A stretch of 64,000 nt of DNA from Streptomyces deccanensis (GCF_022385335.1 NZ_CP092431.1:9238001-9302000), one strand, 5' to 3'. Counted from the first letter of the stretch, positions 17,244 to 26,156 are shown. Made by a program: numbers and translations. The notes: a model not told the origin generated them from the letters alone.

Positions 17244-18730
17244 AACTGGATCCAGGTCGTCTTCAGCTCGGTGTACTTCTCCAAGGCGTGGGCGGACTTG
17301 TCGCGTCCGTTGCCCGACTGCTTCATCCCGCCGAACGGGACGGTCAGATCGCCCTCCTCGTAGCAGTTGACCCACACCGTGCCGGCCTTCAGCGCGCGCG
17401 AGACCCGGTGGGCGGTGGACAGGTCGGAGGTCCACAGGCCGGCGGCGAGGCCGTACTCGGTGGCGTTGGCGAGTCTCACGGCCTCGTCGAGGTCGTCGAA
17501 GGTGAGCACGGACAGGACGGGGCCGAAGATCTCCTCGCGGGCCAGCCGCATCCCGGGGTCCACCCGGTCGAAGACGGTCGGCTCCAGGTAGCTGCCTCCG
17601 GTCTCGGCGTGGGCCCGGGAGCCGCCAACGCGCAGGCGGGCGCCCTCGGTCAGACCGCCGGCGATGTGGTCCCGTACGCGCTCCAGGTGGGCCTCGCCGA
17701 CCAGGGCGCCCATCTCGGTGGCCGGGTCGAGCGGGTCGCCGACGCGCAGTTCCCGGGCGCGGGCCACGATCGCCTCGGTGACGCGTTCGGCGACGGAGGA
17801 GTGCACCAGGAGCCGGGAGGGCGCGGTGCACATCTCGCCCTGGTTGAAGAAGATGCCCCAGGCGGCGGTGGCGGCGGCCTTCTCCAGGTCGGGGGCGTCG
17901 GGCAGGATGATGTTCGGCGACTTGCCGCCCAGCTCCAGCCAGACGCGTTTGAGGTTGGAGTCGGCGGCGTAGCGCAGGAAGTGCCGGCCGACCGCCGTGG
18001 ACCCGGTGAACGCCAGCACGTCCACGCCGGGGTGGAGCCCGAGAGCGCGTCCGGCCGTCGGTCCGTCACCGGTGACGACGTTGAGGACGCCCGGCGGCAG
18101 TCCCGCCTCGGTGGCGATCCGACCGAGCAGCAGGGCGGACAGCGGGGAGTTCTCGGACGGCTTCAGGACCACCGTGCAGCCGGCCGCCAGCGCCGGGGCG
18201 ACCTTCCAACTCGCCAGTGTGAGAGGGAAGTTCCACGGCACCACCGCGCCCACGACACCGGCGGGCTCCCGGGTGACCAGGGCCAGGGCGTCGGGGGCGG
18301 TGTGGGGCGACTCGTCGGTGAGTTTGTCGGCCAGCTGCCCGTACCAGCGGAACGTGTTGATCGCGGCCCGCAGTTCGATGTCGTGGGCCTCCGTGTACGG
18401 CTTGCCCATCTCCAGGGTGATGGTCAGGGCGAGCTTCTCCCGCTGCTCTTCGAGGAGTTCGGCGACGCGGAGGAGGACGCGGCCCCGGTCGGCGGGGGCC
18501 AGGCGGGGCCACGGACCGGAGTCGAAGGCCCGGCGGGCGGCGGTCACGGCGAGGTCGACCTCGGCGCTGCCGGCGTCGGCGACCTCGACGAGAACCTGCC
18601 CGTCTCGGGGTGACACGACGGCGAAGGAGGCGCCCCCGCCCGGCTCGTCCACCCCGTCGATGTGGTGCCGGCCGGGCAGCTCCAGTTCCTTGGCGCGACG
18701 GAGCAGGGTGTCGTGGGCGGGGGCGGGCAT
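17240..18730 (-). CDS. Aldehyde dehydrogenase (PuuC-like)
   Basis: 496 residues. ATG 18730 follows AGGAGAG. Catalytic cysteine C301 lies in G-E-M-C-T-A; the glutamate motif is L-E-L-G-G-K-S-P-N; NAD-binding signs are P-W-N-F-P-L and F-T-G-S-T-A-V-G. The order of motifs and the C-terminal W-V-N-C-Y resemble gamma-glutamyl-gamma-aminobutyraldehyde dehydrogenases. With PuuD-like hydrolase downstream it likely oxidises an aldehyde made from a gamma-glutamylated amine, but the true substrate is not shown by sequence. It is expressed from the operator-controlled promoter at 20298. Confidence 0.85.
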   Translation of the reverse strand: MPAPAHDTLLRRAKELELPGRHHIDGVDEPGGGASFAVVSPRDGQVLVEVADAGSAEVDLAVTAARRAFDSGPWPRLAPADRGRVLLRVAELLEEQREKLALTITLEMGKPYTEAHDIELRAAINTFRWYGQLADKLTDESPHTAPDALALVTREPAGVVGAVVPWNFPLTLASWKVAPALAAGCTVVLKPSENSPLSALLLGRIATEAGLPPGVLNVVTGDGPTAGRALGLHPGVDVLAFTGSTAVGRHFLRYAADSNLKRVWLELGGKSPNIILPDAPDLEKAAATAAWGIFFNQGEMCTAPSRLLVHSSVAERVTEAIVARARELRVGDPLDPATEMGALVGEAHLERVRDHIAGGLTEGARLRVGGSRAHAETGGSYLEPTVFDRVDPGMRLAREEIFGPVLSVLTFDDLDEAVRLANATEYGLAAGLWTSDLSTAHRVSRALKAGTVWVNCYEEGDLTVPFGGMKQSGNGRDKSAHALEKYTELKTTWIQL

Positions 18731-18780
18731 CGGCTCTCCTCTTCTTGACCTTGTGTGGGCGGGTGTGACGGCTGCGGCGG

Positions 18781-20238
18781 TCAGTCCGTGGCGGTCCGGG
18801 CGCCCCGGGTCAGCCGTGCCACGACGAGCCCCAGGACCAACACCGCCGGAACGGTCAGCTGGAGCCATACGGCGGTGGTCTCGTCGCCGCCGATGAGCGT
18901 GGTGAAGTTCTCGATGATCAGCCAGATCGCCCCGGCGATGCCGAGCGCGCCGAGGACCGGTGCGATCAGGGTGTTCCAGGGCCGGGTGTCGGCACGGGAG
19001 CGGCGGAAGAAGACGACCACGGAGACGGAGGTCAGGAGGTACAGCAGCATCATCGCGAGGACGGCCACACCGCTGAACCAGGAGAACAGCGTCAGCACGG
19101 GGTCCTTGCCCAGCAGGGCGAACGGTAGGACCAGGCCCGCCGCGATCACGGTCTGGACGATGCCGGCCGCCCAGGGGGAGTGGCGCCCGTTCAGCGAGGT
19201 CAGCCCGCGCGGCAGCAGGCCCTCGCGGCCCAGGGAGAACAGATAGCGGTTGGCGGAGTTGTGGAACGCCAGGATGCCGGCGAACAGCGAGGTGGCCAGC
19301 AGTACGGGCAGCACGTCGCCGGTCCAGGCGCCGAACTCCGCCGCGATGGGTGCGAAGACCCAGCCCGCGGCGTCGCCGCCCTCCAGCGCCTTGCCCGCCT
19401 CGGCCGTCGCCCGGGACGCGCCGTGCGCGGAGACCAGCATCCACGAGGTGAAGGCGAAGAAACCGGTGACCACCGCGACCGACAGATAGGTGGCGCGCGG
19501 GACGGTCCTCCTGGGCTCCCGGGCCTCCTCGCCGTAGATGGCGGTCGCCTCGAAACCGAACATCGACGCCACGGCGAACATCAGCGCCACACCGGGAGCA
19601 CCCTGGAGCGCCGCGTCCGGCGAGAAGCTGTCGGCGAAGCCCAGCCCCTCGGGGCCGCCGCCCTTGACGAAGGTGACGACGGCGAAGGCGATCAGGACGC
19701 TGAACTCCGCCAGGACGAACACGGCCAGGACCTTGGCGCCCATCTCGATCCCGGCGGCGCCGAGGACCTGGACCACCACCATCGTGACCAGCGCCCACAC
19801 CCACCAGGCGATGTGCACCTCGGTGTAGTGCTCGACGAGGCCGCTCACCGTGGCGCCGTAGAGCCCGTACATCGCGGCCTGGATGGCGCAGTAGGCGAAG
19901 AGCGCGACGCCGGCGCTGCCGGAGCCGGCCGAGCGGCCCAGCCCCTTGCCGATGTACGTGTAGAAGGCGCCGGCGTCCACGACGTGGCGGCCCATGGCGA
20001 CGAAGCCGATGGAGAACAGCAGGATCACGACGCCGGCCGCGAGGTACGCGGCGGGGACGCCGGCCCCGTTGCCGATGACGACGGCGATGGGGACGGCTCC
20101 GGCGATGCCGGTCAGCGGGGCCTGGGCGGAAAGGACGAAGAAGAGGATGCCCAGGACGCCGAGGGAATCGGGCTTGAGCCTGCCTGCGGTGGATGGTTCC
20201 TGTGAGCTGTGCGGGGCGACCGCCGTCTGACTGTCCAC
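18781..20238 (-). CDS. APC-family amino acid/amine permease
   Basis: 485 residues with about 12 membrane segments. The first transmembrane segments carry G-I-L-F-F-V-L-S-A-Q-A-P-L and the sixth region has F-G-F-E-A-T-A-I-Y-G-E-E-A, both typical of the amino acid-polyamine-cation superfamily. GTG 20238 is favoured over GTG 20247 because AGGTGA lies five bases before it. It is the first gene of the permease-dehydrogenase-hydrolase unit, so it probably imports the amine or amino acid the pathway consumes. A 50-bp gap separates it from the dehydrogenase. Confidence 0.82.
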   Translation of the reverse strand: MDSQTAVAPHSSQEPSTAGRLKPDSLGVLGILFFVLSAQAPLTGIAGAVPIAVVIGNGAGVPAAYLAAGVVILLFSIGFVAMGRHVVDAGAFYTYIGKGLGRSAGSGSAGVALFAYCAIQAAMYGLYGATVSGLVEHYTEVHIAWWVWALVTMVVVQVLGAAGIEMGAKVLAVFVLAEFSVLIAFAVVTFVKGGGPEGLGFADSFSPDAALQGAPGVALMFAVASMFGFEATAIYGEEAREPRRTVPRATYLSVAVVTGFFAFTSWMLVSAHGASRATAEAGKALEGGDAAGWVFAPIAAEFGAWTGDVLPVLLATSLFAGILAFHNSANRYLFSLGREGLLPRGLTSLNGRHSPWAAGIVQTVIAAGLVLPFALLGKDPVLTLFSWFSGVAVLAMMLLYLLTSVSVVVFFRRSRADTRPWNTLIAPVLGALGIAGAIWLIIENFTTLIGGDETTAVWLQLTVPAVLVLGLVVARLTRGARTATD

Positions 20239-20271
20239 TCGGATCACCTGTCGGGGACGGGGAGGATGGGT

Positions 20272-20289
20272 TCGTTTAGGCCCAAACGA
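20272..20289. promoter_or_regulatory. Operator copy 1 of the shared 18-bp palindrome
   Basis: TCGTTT-aggccc-AAACGA, perfect 6-bp arms. The same arrangement occurs at 26139 and 26247. It lies just past the predicted transcription start of the permease unit, consistent with repression. Confidence 0.65.
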
Positions 20290-20297
20290 GTTGCCTC

Positions 20298-20326
20298 ATC
20301 GTGGGCTCGCCCTATCCGTTTGGCAA
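20298..20326 (-). promoter_or_regulatory. Promoter of the permease unit
   Basis: Minus strand: -35 TTGCCA (20326-20321), 17-bp spacer, -10 CACGAT (20303-20298). The -10 is weak but equals the one proposed for the idnO-like gene. The rest of the gap, 20330-20515, shows nothing I recognise. Confidence 0.45.
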
Positions 20327-20515
20327 GGGGGTCGGGGGAAGATTTTCGGCCGGTGCGACAGGCGTGCGCGGGAACGCCGGAAGGCCCCGGACGTCGGACG
20401 CCCGGGGTCATGACCTGGGGCTCGTCGAGGACGAGCGGCTGCGGGACGAGACCGTCGAGTGCGCCGGAGACCAGCCGGGTGCGTGGCCGTCGGCTCCTCG
20501 GGACCCGTCGCGACG

Positions 20516-21361
20516 TCACCGCCGGGGCGGCCGGATGCCGCGGAACTCCCAGTCGCCGCCGAGCGCGGTGGACAGGACCTCCTCGGACTCGGTGGGCTGC
20601 GCGCCGACGTCGGTGCGCACGGCGGTGGGCCCGGTCACGATGTGGTTGGTGAGTCGGCCGAGACCCTCCACCTCCACCTCGACGACATCACCGGGCCGCA
20701 CGGGCCGGGAGTTGGCCGGGGTGCCGGACAGCAGCACGTCACCCGGATACAGCGTGATGGTGCGGGCGATGTCGGCGACGAGGTAGTGCATGTCCCATTT
20801 CATCTCGTCGGTCGAGCCGTCCTGGACGACCTCGCCGTTGACGTACGTCCGCAGCCGCTTGCCGTGGAAGTCCCAGTCGGTGACCAGGCCGGGGCCGAGG
20901 GGGCAGAGGGTGTCGGACCCCTTCACCCGCAGCATCGAACCGGCGTCGGTGTCACGGAAGTCGTGCAGGCCGTAGTCGTTGGCGATCGTGTAGCCGGCGA
21001 TGTACGCGCCCGCCTCGGCCGGTGCGATGTTCCTCGCCGTTCTCCCGATGACGATGGCGACCTCGCCCTCGTAGTTGAGCCACTTGCAGCCCTCGGGGCG
21101 GACGATCGCGCCCCTGTGGGAGTTGAGGGACGAGGTCGGCTTGTGGAAGTACGTGGGCGTGTCGGGAAGTTCGATCCGGAACTCGTCGACGCGGCTGCGG
21201 TGGTTGAGGTGGACGGCGACCACCTTCGACGGCACGACCGGCGGCAGATGGTGCGCCTCCTCGGTCTTGACGCGACGGCCGTCCCCGGCGACGAGTTCGT
21301 CCCCGTCGACGGTGACCTGGACGGCGGCGCCGTCGAGGAGGATGCGGCGGTACTCAGGCAT
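20516..21361 (-). CDS. Fumarylacetoacetate hydrolase-family isomerase/hydrolase (HpaG-like)
   Basis: 281 residues. The FAH core shows Y-E-G-E-V-A-I-V-I-G, G-Y-T-I-A-N-D-Y, K-G-S-D-T-L-C-P-L-G-P and P-G-D-V-L-L-S-G-T-P, including acidic metal ligands. In the homoprotocatechuate route this family does the decarboxylation or isomerisation after ring cleavage. The start overlaps the stop of the dioxygenase gene by 8 bases, and the dioxygenase in turn overlaps the semialdehyde dehydrogenase by 8. The three are therefore one tightly coupled set. The two-domain HpaG form is not present; this is a single-domain protein. Confidence 0.82.
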   Translation of the reverse strand: MPEYRRILLDGAAVQVTVDGDELVAGDGRRVKTEEAHHLPPVVPSKVVAVHLNHRSRVDEFRIELPDTPTYFHKPTSSLNSHRGAIVRPEGCKWLNYEGEVAIVIGRTARNIAPAEAGAYIAGYTIANDYGLHDFRDTDAGSMLRVKGSDTLCPLGPGLVTDWDFHGKRLRTYVNGEVVQDGSTDEMKWDMHYLVADIARTITLYPGDVLLSGTPANSRPVRPGDVVEVEVEGLGRLTNHIVTGPTAVRTDVGAQPTESEEVLSTALGGDWEFRGIRPPRR

Positions 21362-22277
21362 GGGTGGGCTCCGTGGTGGTCGTAGGGATGCCGCCGGTCC
21401 AGCCGTCGGCGGGGCGGTCGAACCAGAGGTGGACCTGACCGGTACCGACGGAGTTCTCGTACTCCCCGTACTGCCGGGCCCTGGCGACACAGGCCCGCTC
21501 GCCCAGCGCGCCCGCCATCATCAGGTAGTGGAAGAACTTGGCCTCGGGCTTGAACTTCCAGAACTCGTCCATGGTGTCGAGGACCTTGTCGTGCCGGCCC
21601 TCCTTGAACCAGGCGATCCGCTCCTCGTCGGCCGCGCGGGCCTCCGGGGTGAAAATGTGGACCGGATCGCTGGCCTCGTGGTCGCGCAGCTCGCGCAGCG
21701 GCCAGAAGGTGTGCGACAGGGCACCCGAGGCGATGACCAGCACCCGTCGCCCGGGGGTGGCGGCGATGCCGTCGGCGAGCGCGCGCCCCAGCCGCAGATG
21801 GTCCTCCATGTCCCCGGTCTGGCAGACCCCGATGGTCACCCACCGCTTGTCGGGCAGCCCCTCGCCCAGGAACTTCCAGAGGTTGATCGTGGCGTAGTAG
21901 ATGGGCAGGTACTCGTCCTCGATCGCGGTGATCCACGTGCCGTGCTTGTCCGCGAACTTCTCGATGTTGAGGGCGAGTTCGGGGTCGCCGGGGAAGTCGT
22001 AGGGCATCCGGCACATCCCGCGCGGCAGCTCCTCGGAGGTGAAGAGGCCGGCGCGGCGCGCCTGTGCGGCGACGACGAACTCGACGGTGGTCGCCCAGTG
22101 CGAGTCGAGGACGACGACGGTGTCGTAGTCGTCACGGTCGAAGACGTCCCGGCGCAGCTCCCGCAGGCCGGTGACGAGGGTGATCTCCTTGCCCTCGTTG
22201 AGCTCCAGCCGGTCGGCCTCCGGCAGGACGATGGTGGGGACGTGGGCTAGGAGACCCGCCCCGACGATCTCACCCAT
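21354..22277 (-). CDS. Class III extradiol ring-cleavage dioxygenase (3,4-dihydroxyphenylacetate 2,3-dioxygenase-like)
   Basis: 307 residues. The LigB-type fold is suggested by G-A-G-L-L-A-H-V-P-T near the start (first iron-ligand histidine region), V-V-L-D-S-H-W (about 57) and A-S-G-A-L-S-H-T-F-W (about 185). The C-terminal part with W-T-G-G-I-P-T resembles HpaD-type proteins. It would open a catechol ring beside the hydroxyls using Fe(II) and O2. The neighbours HpaE-like and HpaG-like fit 3,4-dihydroxyphenylacetate or a relative. No hydroxylase of the HpaBC type is here; a P450 at 27668 may supply oxygen instead. Confidence 0.83.
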   Translation of the reverse strand: MGEIVGAGLLAHVPTIVLPEADRLELNEGKEITLVTGLRELRRDVFDRDDYDTVVVLDSHWATTVEFVVAAQARRAGLFTSEELPRGMCRMPYDFPGDPELALNIEKFADKHGTWITAIEDEYLPIYYATINLWKFLGEGLPDKRWVTIGVCQTGDMEDHLRLGRALADGIAATPGRRVLVIASGALSHTFWPLRELRDHEASDPVHIFTPEARAADEERIAWFKEGRHDKVLDTMDEFWKFKPEAKFFHYLMMAGALGERACVARARQYGEYENSVGTGQVHLWFDRPADGWTGGIPTTTTEPTHA

Positions 22278-23730
22278 GGCTGTTCCATCCGTTCGGTGCG
22301 GTGACGGTGTTCTTCAGGTCGCAGTAGAAGTCGAAGCTCCAGGTGCCGCCCTCCCGGCCGACCCCGGACTGACGGGAGCCGCCGAAGGGCGCCTGGAGGT
22401 CGCGTACGAAGAAGCAGTTCACCCACACCGTTCCCGCGACCAGCCGTTCGGTGACCCGTGCGGCGCGCTCGGGGTCACCGGTGGCGAGGGTGGCGGCCAG
22501 CCCGAAGCGGGTGTCGTTGGCGAGCCGGACGGCCTCCTCCTCGTCGGTGAAGGTCTGCAGGGTCAGCACCGGCCCGAAGACCTCCTCCTGCACGATCTCC
22601 GAGTCCTGGGCGACATCGGTGAGCAGCGTGGGCGCGTAGTACTGGCCCTCGCCCGGGTGCCCGCCGATGACCACCCGGGCCCCCGCCGCGACGGCCCGCC
22701 GCACGAACCCGTCGATCTTCTCCAGCTGCCGGGGGTGGATGTTCGGCCCGATGTCGGTGGACTCGTCCCGGGGGTCGCCCTGGCGCAGGGCGCCGGCCCG
22801 CTCCACGAACCGCCGGGTGAACTCCTCGGCGACCGACTCCTCGACGAGGAACCGGGTCGCGGCCAGGCAGACCTGCCCGGCGTTGTCGTACTGCTCCACC
22901 GCGAGGTCCACCGCCAGGTCCAGATCGGCGTCAGCGAACACCAACAGCGGTGACTTGCCGCCCAGTTCGAGGCTGAGCGGGGTGAGGTTCGGTGCCGCCG
23001 ACGCGGCGATCCGCCGGGCCGTCGGTACCGATCCGGTGAAGCTGATCCGCCGGACGTCCGGGTGCGAGGTGAGCGCGTCGCCGATCTCCGAGCCGTACCC
23101 CTGGACGACGTTGAGCACCCCGGCGGGCAGCCCCGCCTCGGCGGAGATGTCCGCCAGCAGCGACGCGGTGAGCGGGGTCCACTCGGCCGGCTTCAGGATG
23201 ACCGTGTTGCCGGCGGCCAGGGCCGGGGCGACCTTCCAGGTGGCCAGCATCAGCGGCGCGTTCCACGGTGTGATCAGCACGGACGGCCCGGCCGGGTCCC
23301 AGCTCACGTGGTTGGTGTGCCCGCGGGTCTCGAAGTCCTCGTGCTCCAGCGTCAGCAGCCAGTCGGCGAAGAACCGGAAGTTGTGCGCCACCCGGGGCAT
23401 GACGCCGCGCCGGTGGGAGCGCAACAGCGCCCCGTTGTCGTGCGTCTCGACGATCGCCAGCTCTTCGAGCCGCTTCTCGACCCCGTCGGCGATGGCGTGC
23501 AGGACGCGGGCGCGCTCGGCGCGGGAGGTGGCGGCCCAGTCGGGGAACGCCTCCCGGGCGGCGGCGACAGCGGCCTCGACCTCCGCCGCACCACCGCGAG
23601 CGATCTCGCCGAGCACCTGCCCGTCGATGGGCGAGACATCGGTGAAGGTCTCGGCAGAGCCGACCCGCCGCCCACCGATCCAGTGCCGGGTGTCGACGGA
23701 AACGCCGGCGACGGTGATTTTGTGATCCAT
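22270..23730 (-). CDS. Semialdehyde dehydrogenase (HpaE-like)
   Basis: 486 residues. Catalytic C288 in G-Q-V-C-L-A; L-E-L-G-G-K-S-P-L; P-W-N-A-P-L; F-T-G-S-V-P-T-A. The C-terminal R-D-L-Q-A-P-F-G-G-S-R-Q-S-G is typical of 5-carboxymethyl-2-hydroxymuconate semialdehyde dehydrogenases. It oxidises the ring-cleavage product aldehyde. Its stop overlaps the dioxygenase start by 8 bases. Upstream, a 122-bp gap to the next gene holds a dispersed repeat, which may reduce read-through from the ferredoxin promoter. Confidence 0.83.
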   Translation of the reverse strand: MDHKITVAGVSVDTRHWIGGRRVGSAETFTDVSPIDGQVLGEIARGGAAEVEAAVAAAREAFPDWAATSRAERARVLHAIADGVEKRLEELAIVETHDNGALLRSHRRGVMPRVAHNFRFFADWLLTLEHEDFETRGHTNHVSWDPAGPSVLITPWNAPLMLATWKVAPALAAGNTVILKPAEWTPLTASLLADISAEAGLPAGVLNVVQGYGSEIGDALTSHPDVRRISFTGSVPTARRIAASAAPNLTPLSLELGGKSPLLVFADADLDLAVDLAVEQYDNAGQVCLAATRFLVEESVAEEFTRRFVERAGALRQGDPRDESTDIGPNIHPRQLEKIDGFVRRAVAAGARVVIGGHPGEGQYYAPTLLTDVAQDSEIVQEEVFGPVLTLQTFTDEEEAVRLANDTRFGLAATLATGDPERAARVTERLVAGTVWVNCFFVRDLQAPFGGSRQSGVGREGGTWSFDFYCDLKNTVTAPNGWNSHG

Positions 23731-23767
23731 GACAGAGGGTGCCTTTCTAGCGGAGGTGACTGCGCCT

Positions 23768-23828
23768 ACTCAGGGGCGCGGGGCTGTATCGATGTGCGGC
23801 TCCGCCGCGTGGGCGCGACCAGCCACGA
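23768..23828. repeat. Dispersed repeat element of a second Streptomyces type
   Basis: The sequence from CTCAGGGGCGCGGGGCTG to GGGCGCGACCAGCCACGA shares AGGGGCGCGGGG and GCGACCAGCC with the arms of the hairpin repeats at 3569 and 54566. It has a different centre, with a GCGG-ctccg-CCGC hairpin. It sits between two co-directional genes. Confidence 0.55.
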
Positions 23829-23852
23829 GCGACCCGCAGCCGCCCACGAACC

Positions 23853-24665
23853 TCACCCGGCAGCCGCCTCGGACGTCCCGGACTCCAGCAGCCGCCCCCC
23901 GTCCCAAACGACCCCCACCTGCCGGTAGTACGCGGCGATCGGCTCCTCGACCGACAGCCGCGCCAGTTCCTCCGTCGGCGCCTCGAACAACTCCAACTCG
24001 GCGTCACCAACCCACGGTTGACCTCCCTCGAAGGCCGCCGCCCCGGTCTCGATCAACTCGTCCAGCGCCAACCCCTTCCCGGCCTCGATCGACGGCAGCC
24101 ACCGGTGATGCGCCATGGGATGCGCGTTCACGAACCCGTTCGTCTCCGCCGGCTCCCGCAGCGTCACCACCGCCTGGGCCAACCTCCGGTCCGCCGCGGC
24201 CAGGGTCGCCCCGAACCGGGCCCCGGCCGCGATCCGCGGAGCGGGCCCGTACGGATGGGGCCGCGTCTGGTGGATGGACCCGAGCTTCTTCGGATACCCC
24301 TGGTGCAGCCCGCGGGCGATCGCGAAGTCCTTGTCGACCCAGATGTAGACGCACCGCGAGTACGTCCGCCCCTTGTACCGGCAGCGGACGACCGCGAAGG
24401 CCTCCTTGTACTGGGAGCGCACCGGATCCAGCAGCTCCGTCCCCGACGCCGAGCAGGACTGCCAGTCGGCCCAGATCAGCGCGACCGCACCGGGGTCCTC
24501 GTCGGCCAACTCCAGCGGCTCGGGCAGCAGTTCACGCACCCGCGCCGGATCCGTGCGGTACTCGACGGTGAGCAGGTCGCCCGAGTAGTGCCACGGCGGC
24601 GACGGGATCAGCGACGAGGCACCGCTCGCCGTCTTGGGGTGGAAGTATCCACGGACACTGGTCAT
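23853..24665 (-). CDS. Acetoacetate decarboxylase-fold protein
   Basis: 270 residues. ATG 24665 is chosen over an upstream in-frame start because homology begins at M-T-S-V-R-G-Y and AAGGAC precedes it. Y-K-E-A-F-A-V-V-R-C (about 92-101) aligns with the region holding the Schiff-base lysine of acetoacetate decarboxylases, and Y-P-K-K-L-G (about 130) fits the family. It may decarboxylate a beta-keto or vinylogous acid in this pathway; members of the fold also do aldol or hydratase chemistry, so the reaction is uncertain. It starts 13 bases after the reductase gene. Confidence 0.7.
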   Translation of the reverse strand: MTSVRGYFHPKTASGASSLIPSPPWHYSGDLLTVEYRTDPARVRELLPEPLELADEDPGAVALIWADWQSCSASGTELLDPVRSQYKEAFAVVRCRYKGRTYSRCVYIWVDKDFAIARGLHQGYPKKLGSIHQTRPHPYGPAPRIAAGARFGATLAAADRRLAQAVVTLREPAETNGFVNAHPMAHHRWLPSIEAGKGLALDELIETGAAAFEGGQPWVGDAELELFEAPTEELARLSVEEPIAAYYRQVGVVWDGGRLLESGTSEAAAG

Positions 24666-24678
24666 GGTCGGGAGGTCC

Positions 24679-25923
24679 TTACGCGGTGAGGGCGGGCTGC
24701 CGGAGCAGTGCGGCGCGGTGGCGGGCGGCGGCGGAGACGGTCGCGGGTCCACCGAGCGCGACGACCCCGACCAGCCGGCCGCCGTGGTGGTAGCCGACCA
24801 GGACGTCGCCGTCGGGGTCACCGTCCAGGACCCGTACGTCGTCCCTGCCGAGGACGGGCGCGCCGAAGGACTGCAACCGGAAGTCGTGCTGGTCGCTCCA
24901 GAAGGTGGGCAGCGGGGCGAAGGGTGCGGGCTCGCCGCCGGTGAGGACCTTCGCGGCGTGCTTGGCGGTGTCCGTGGGAATGGACCAGTGCTCGACCCGG
25001 CGGGGTACGCCGTCGTAGCGGGCGTTGGGGAAGCGGGCGACGTCGCCGACCGCGACGACGTTCGCGTGGCCGCCGACCCGCAGCTGTTCGTCGGTGAGCA
25101 CCCCGTCGGTCAGGTCGAGGCCGTTGCCCTCCAGCCACTCCACGTTGGCGAGCGAGCCCACCGACTCCACGACCACGTCGGCGGCCAGCACGGTCCCGTC
25201 GTCGAGCGCCACACCCGTGACCCGGTCCCCGCCCTCGAACCCGGCGACACCCGTGCCGAGCGCGAACCGCACCCCGCGCTCCTCGTGCCGTCGCCGCAGG
25301 GCGTGCCCGAGCAGTTCGCCGAGCGGGCCGACCATGGGCAGCGGCAGCGGATCGACGACCGTCACCTCGGCGACGCCGAGGCCCACGGCGGTGGCGGCCA
25401 CCTCGCAGCCGATGAACCCGGCCCCGACGACGACCACCCGGACACCGGGCCGGGTCAGCTCGACCCGCAGGCCCTGGGCGTCGGCGAGGGTGCGGACGGT
25501 GTGTCGTCCGGCGAGCGGGCCGGGACAGGACAGGCGGCGGGGCCGCATACCGGTGGCGACGACCAGACCGTCGTACGCCAGCCGCGACCCGTCGTCGAGG
25601 ACGACGGTCCGCTCGGTGAGGCGGGAGGCGACGACCTTCGTGCCGAGCCGCCACTCCACGTCGGCCACGCTCGCGCGCGGCCGGAAGGCCAGCGACTCGA
25701 AGGGCGCCTGCCCGGCCAGCACCTCCTTGGAGAGCGGAGGCCGGTTGTAGGGCATGTGCGGTTCCTCGCCGACCAGGGTGATCGCCCCGGTCCAGCCCGC
25801 TGCGCGCAGCTGCTCGGCGGCGCGCAGCCCGGCCATGGAAGCGCCGGCGACGACCACGCGGCCCGCCCTCGCGTCCGCTACCGTCCCCGGCCCCGCGTCC
25901 GTCACCGTGTCCGTCCCTGTCAT
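24679..25923 (-). CDS. FAD-dependent ferredoxin reductase (oxygenase type)
   Basis: 414 residues. FAD-binding G-A-S-M-A-G-L-R-A-A (about 27), Y-N-R-P-P-L-S-K-E (about 63), NAD-binding V-V-G-A-G-F-I-G-C-E-V-A (about 157) and V-A-V-G-D-V-A-R-F (about 284). This is the putidaredoxin-reductase class that feeds electrons from NAD(P)H to a ferredoxin. It starts five bases after the ferredoxin gene, and a P450 is divergently encoded, so these make a three-component oxygenase. The first 20 residues are a low-complexity T/D/A-rich extension. Confidence 0.88.
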   Translation of the reverse strand: MTGTDTVTDAGPGTVADARAGRVVVAGASMAGLRAAEQLRAAGWTGAITLVGEEPHMPYNRPPLSKEVLAGQAPFESLAFRPRASVADVEWRLGTKVVASRLTERTVVLDDGSRLAYDGLVVATGMRPRRLSCPGPLAGRHTVRTLADAQGLRVELTRPGVRVVVVGAGFIGCEVAATAVGLGVAEVTVVDPLPLPMVGPLGELLGHALRRRHEERGVRFALGTGVAGFEGGDRVTGVALDDGTVLAADVVVESVGSLANVEWLEGNGLDLTDGVLTDEQLRVGGHANVVAVGDVARFPNARYDGVPRRVEHWSIPTDTAKHAAKVLTGGEPAPFAPLPTFWSDQHDFRLQSFGAPVLGRDDVRVLDGDPDGDVLVGYHHGGRLVGVVALGGPATVSAAARHRAALLRQPALTA

Positions 25924-25928
25924 GGGGC

Positions 25929-26117
25929 TCAGCCCTCGATCCGGATGGCCTGGAGCGGGCAGACGTCGGCGGCTTCCTCGACCTCGTCCAGGAGCGCGTC
26001 GTCGGGGTCGCTGACATAGGCCAGCCGCCCGTTCGCGTCGAGCTGGAAGACGTCGGGGGCGGCGAAGACGCACTGTCCGTGGTCCTGGCACTTGTTCATG
26101 TCGACGACGACCTTCAT
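25929..26117 (-). CDS. [3Fe-4S] ferredoxin
   Basis: 62 residues. Only three cluster cysteines are present: C10 and C16 in C-Q-D-H-G-Q-C and C53 in D-V-C-P-L-Q-A-I. This is the pattern of P450-partner 3Fe-4S ferredoxins. ATG 26117 is preceded by GGAGGA at five bases; the longer open frame extends through the promoter and is not used. It is the first gene of the leftward unit controlled by the operator at 26139. Confidence 0.9.
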   Translation of the reverse strand: MKVVVDMNKCQDHGQCVFAAPDVFQLDANGRLAYVSDPDDALLDEVEEAADVCPLQAIRIEG

Positions 26118-26138
26118 GGCCGGTCCTCCGGGGGTAGC

Positions 26139-26156
26139 TCGTTTGACTCCAAACAA
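26139..26156. promoter_or_regulatory. Operator copy 2 of the shared 18-bp palindrome
   Basis: TCGTTT-gactcc-AAACAA, one mismatch from perfect. It overlaps the -10 of the ferredoxin promoter by two bases. Confidence 0.7.

Noticed and set aside
17240..19804. 854-codon frame that would fuse the aldehyde dehydrogenase to an upstream domain
   Set aside because: The upstream half is an R/G-rich shadow of the APC permease. ATG 18730 with AGGAGAG starts the real dehydrogenase.
20330..20515. Small regulator gene or gene fragment between the APC permease and the HpaG-like gene
   Set aside because: No frame in either direction shows a helix-turn-helix or any family pattern, and no ribosome binding site fits.
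24679..25923. PuuB-type gamma-glutamylputrescine oxidase
   Set aside because: The protein has both FAD and NAD Rossmann motifs in ferredoxin-reductase order and sits next to a ferredoxin; PuuB is a DAO-fold oxidase with only an N-terminal FAD motif.
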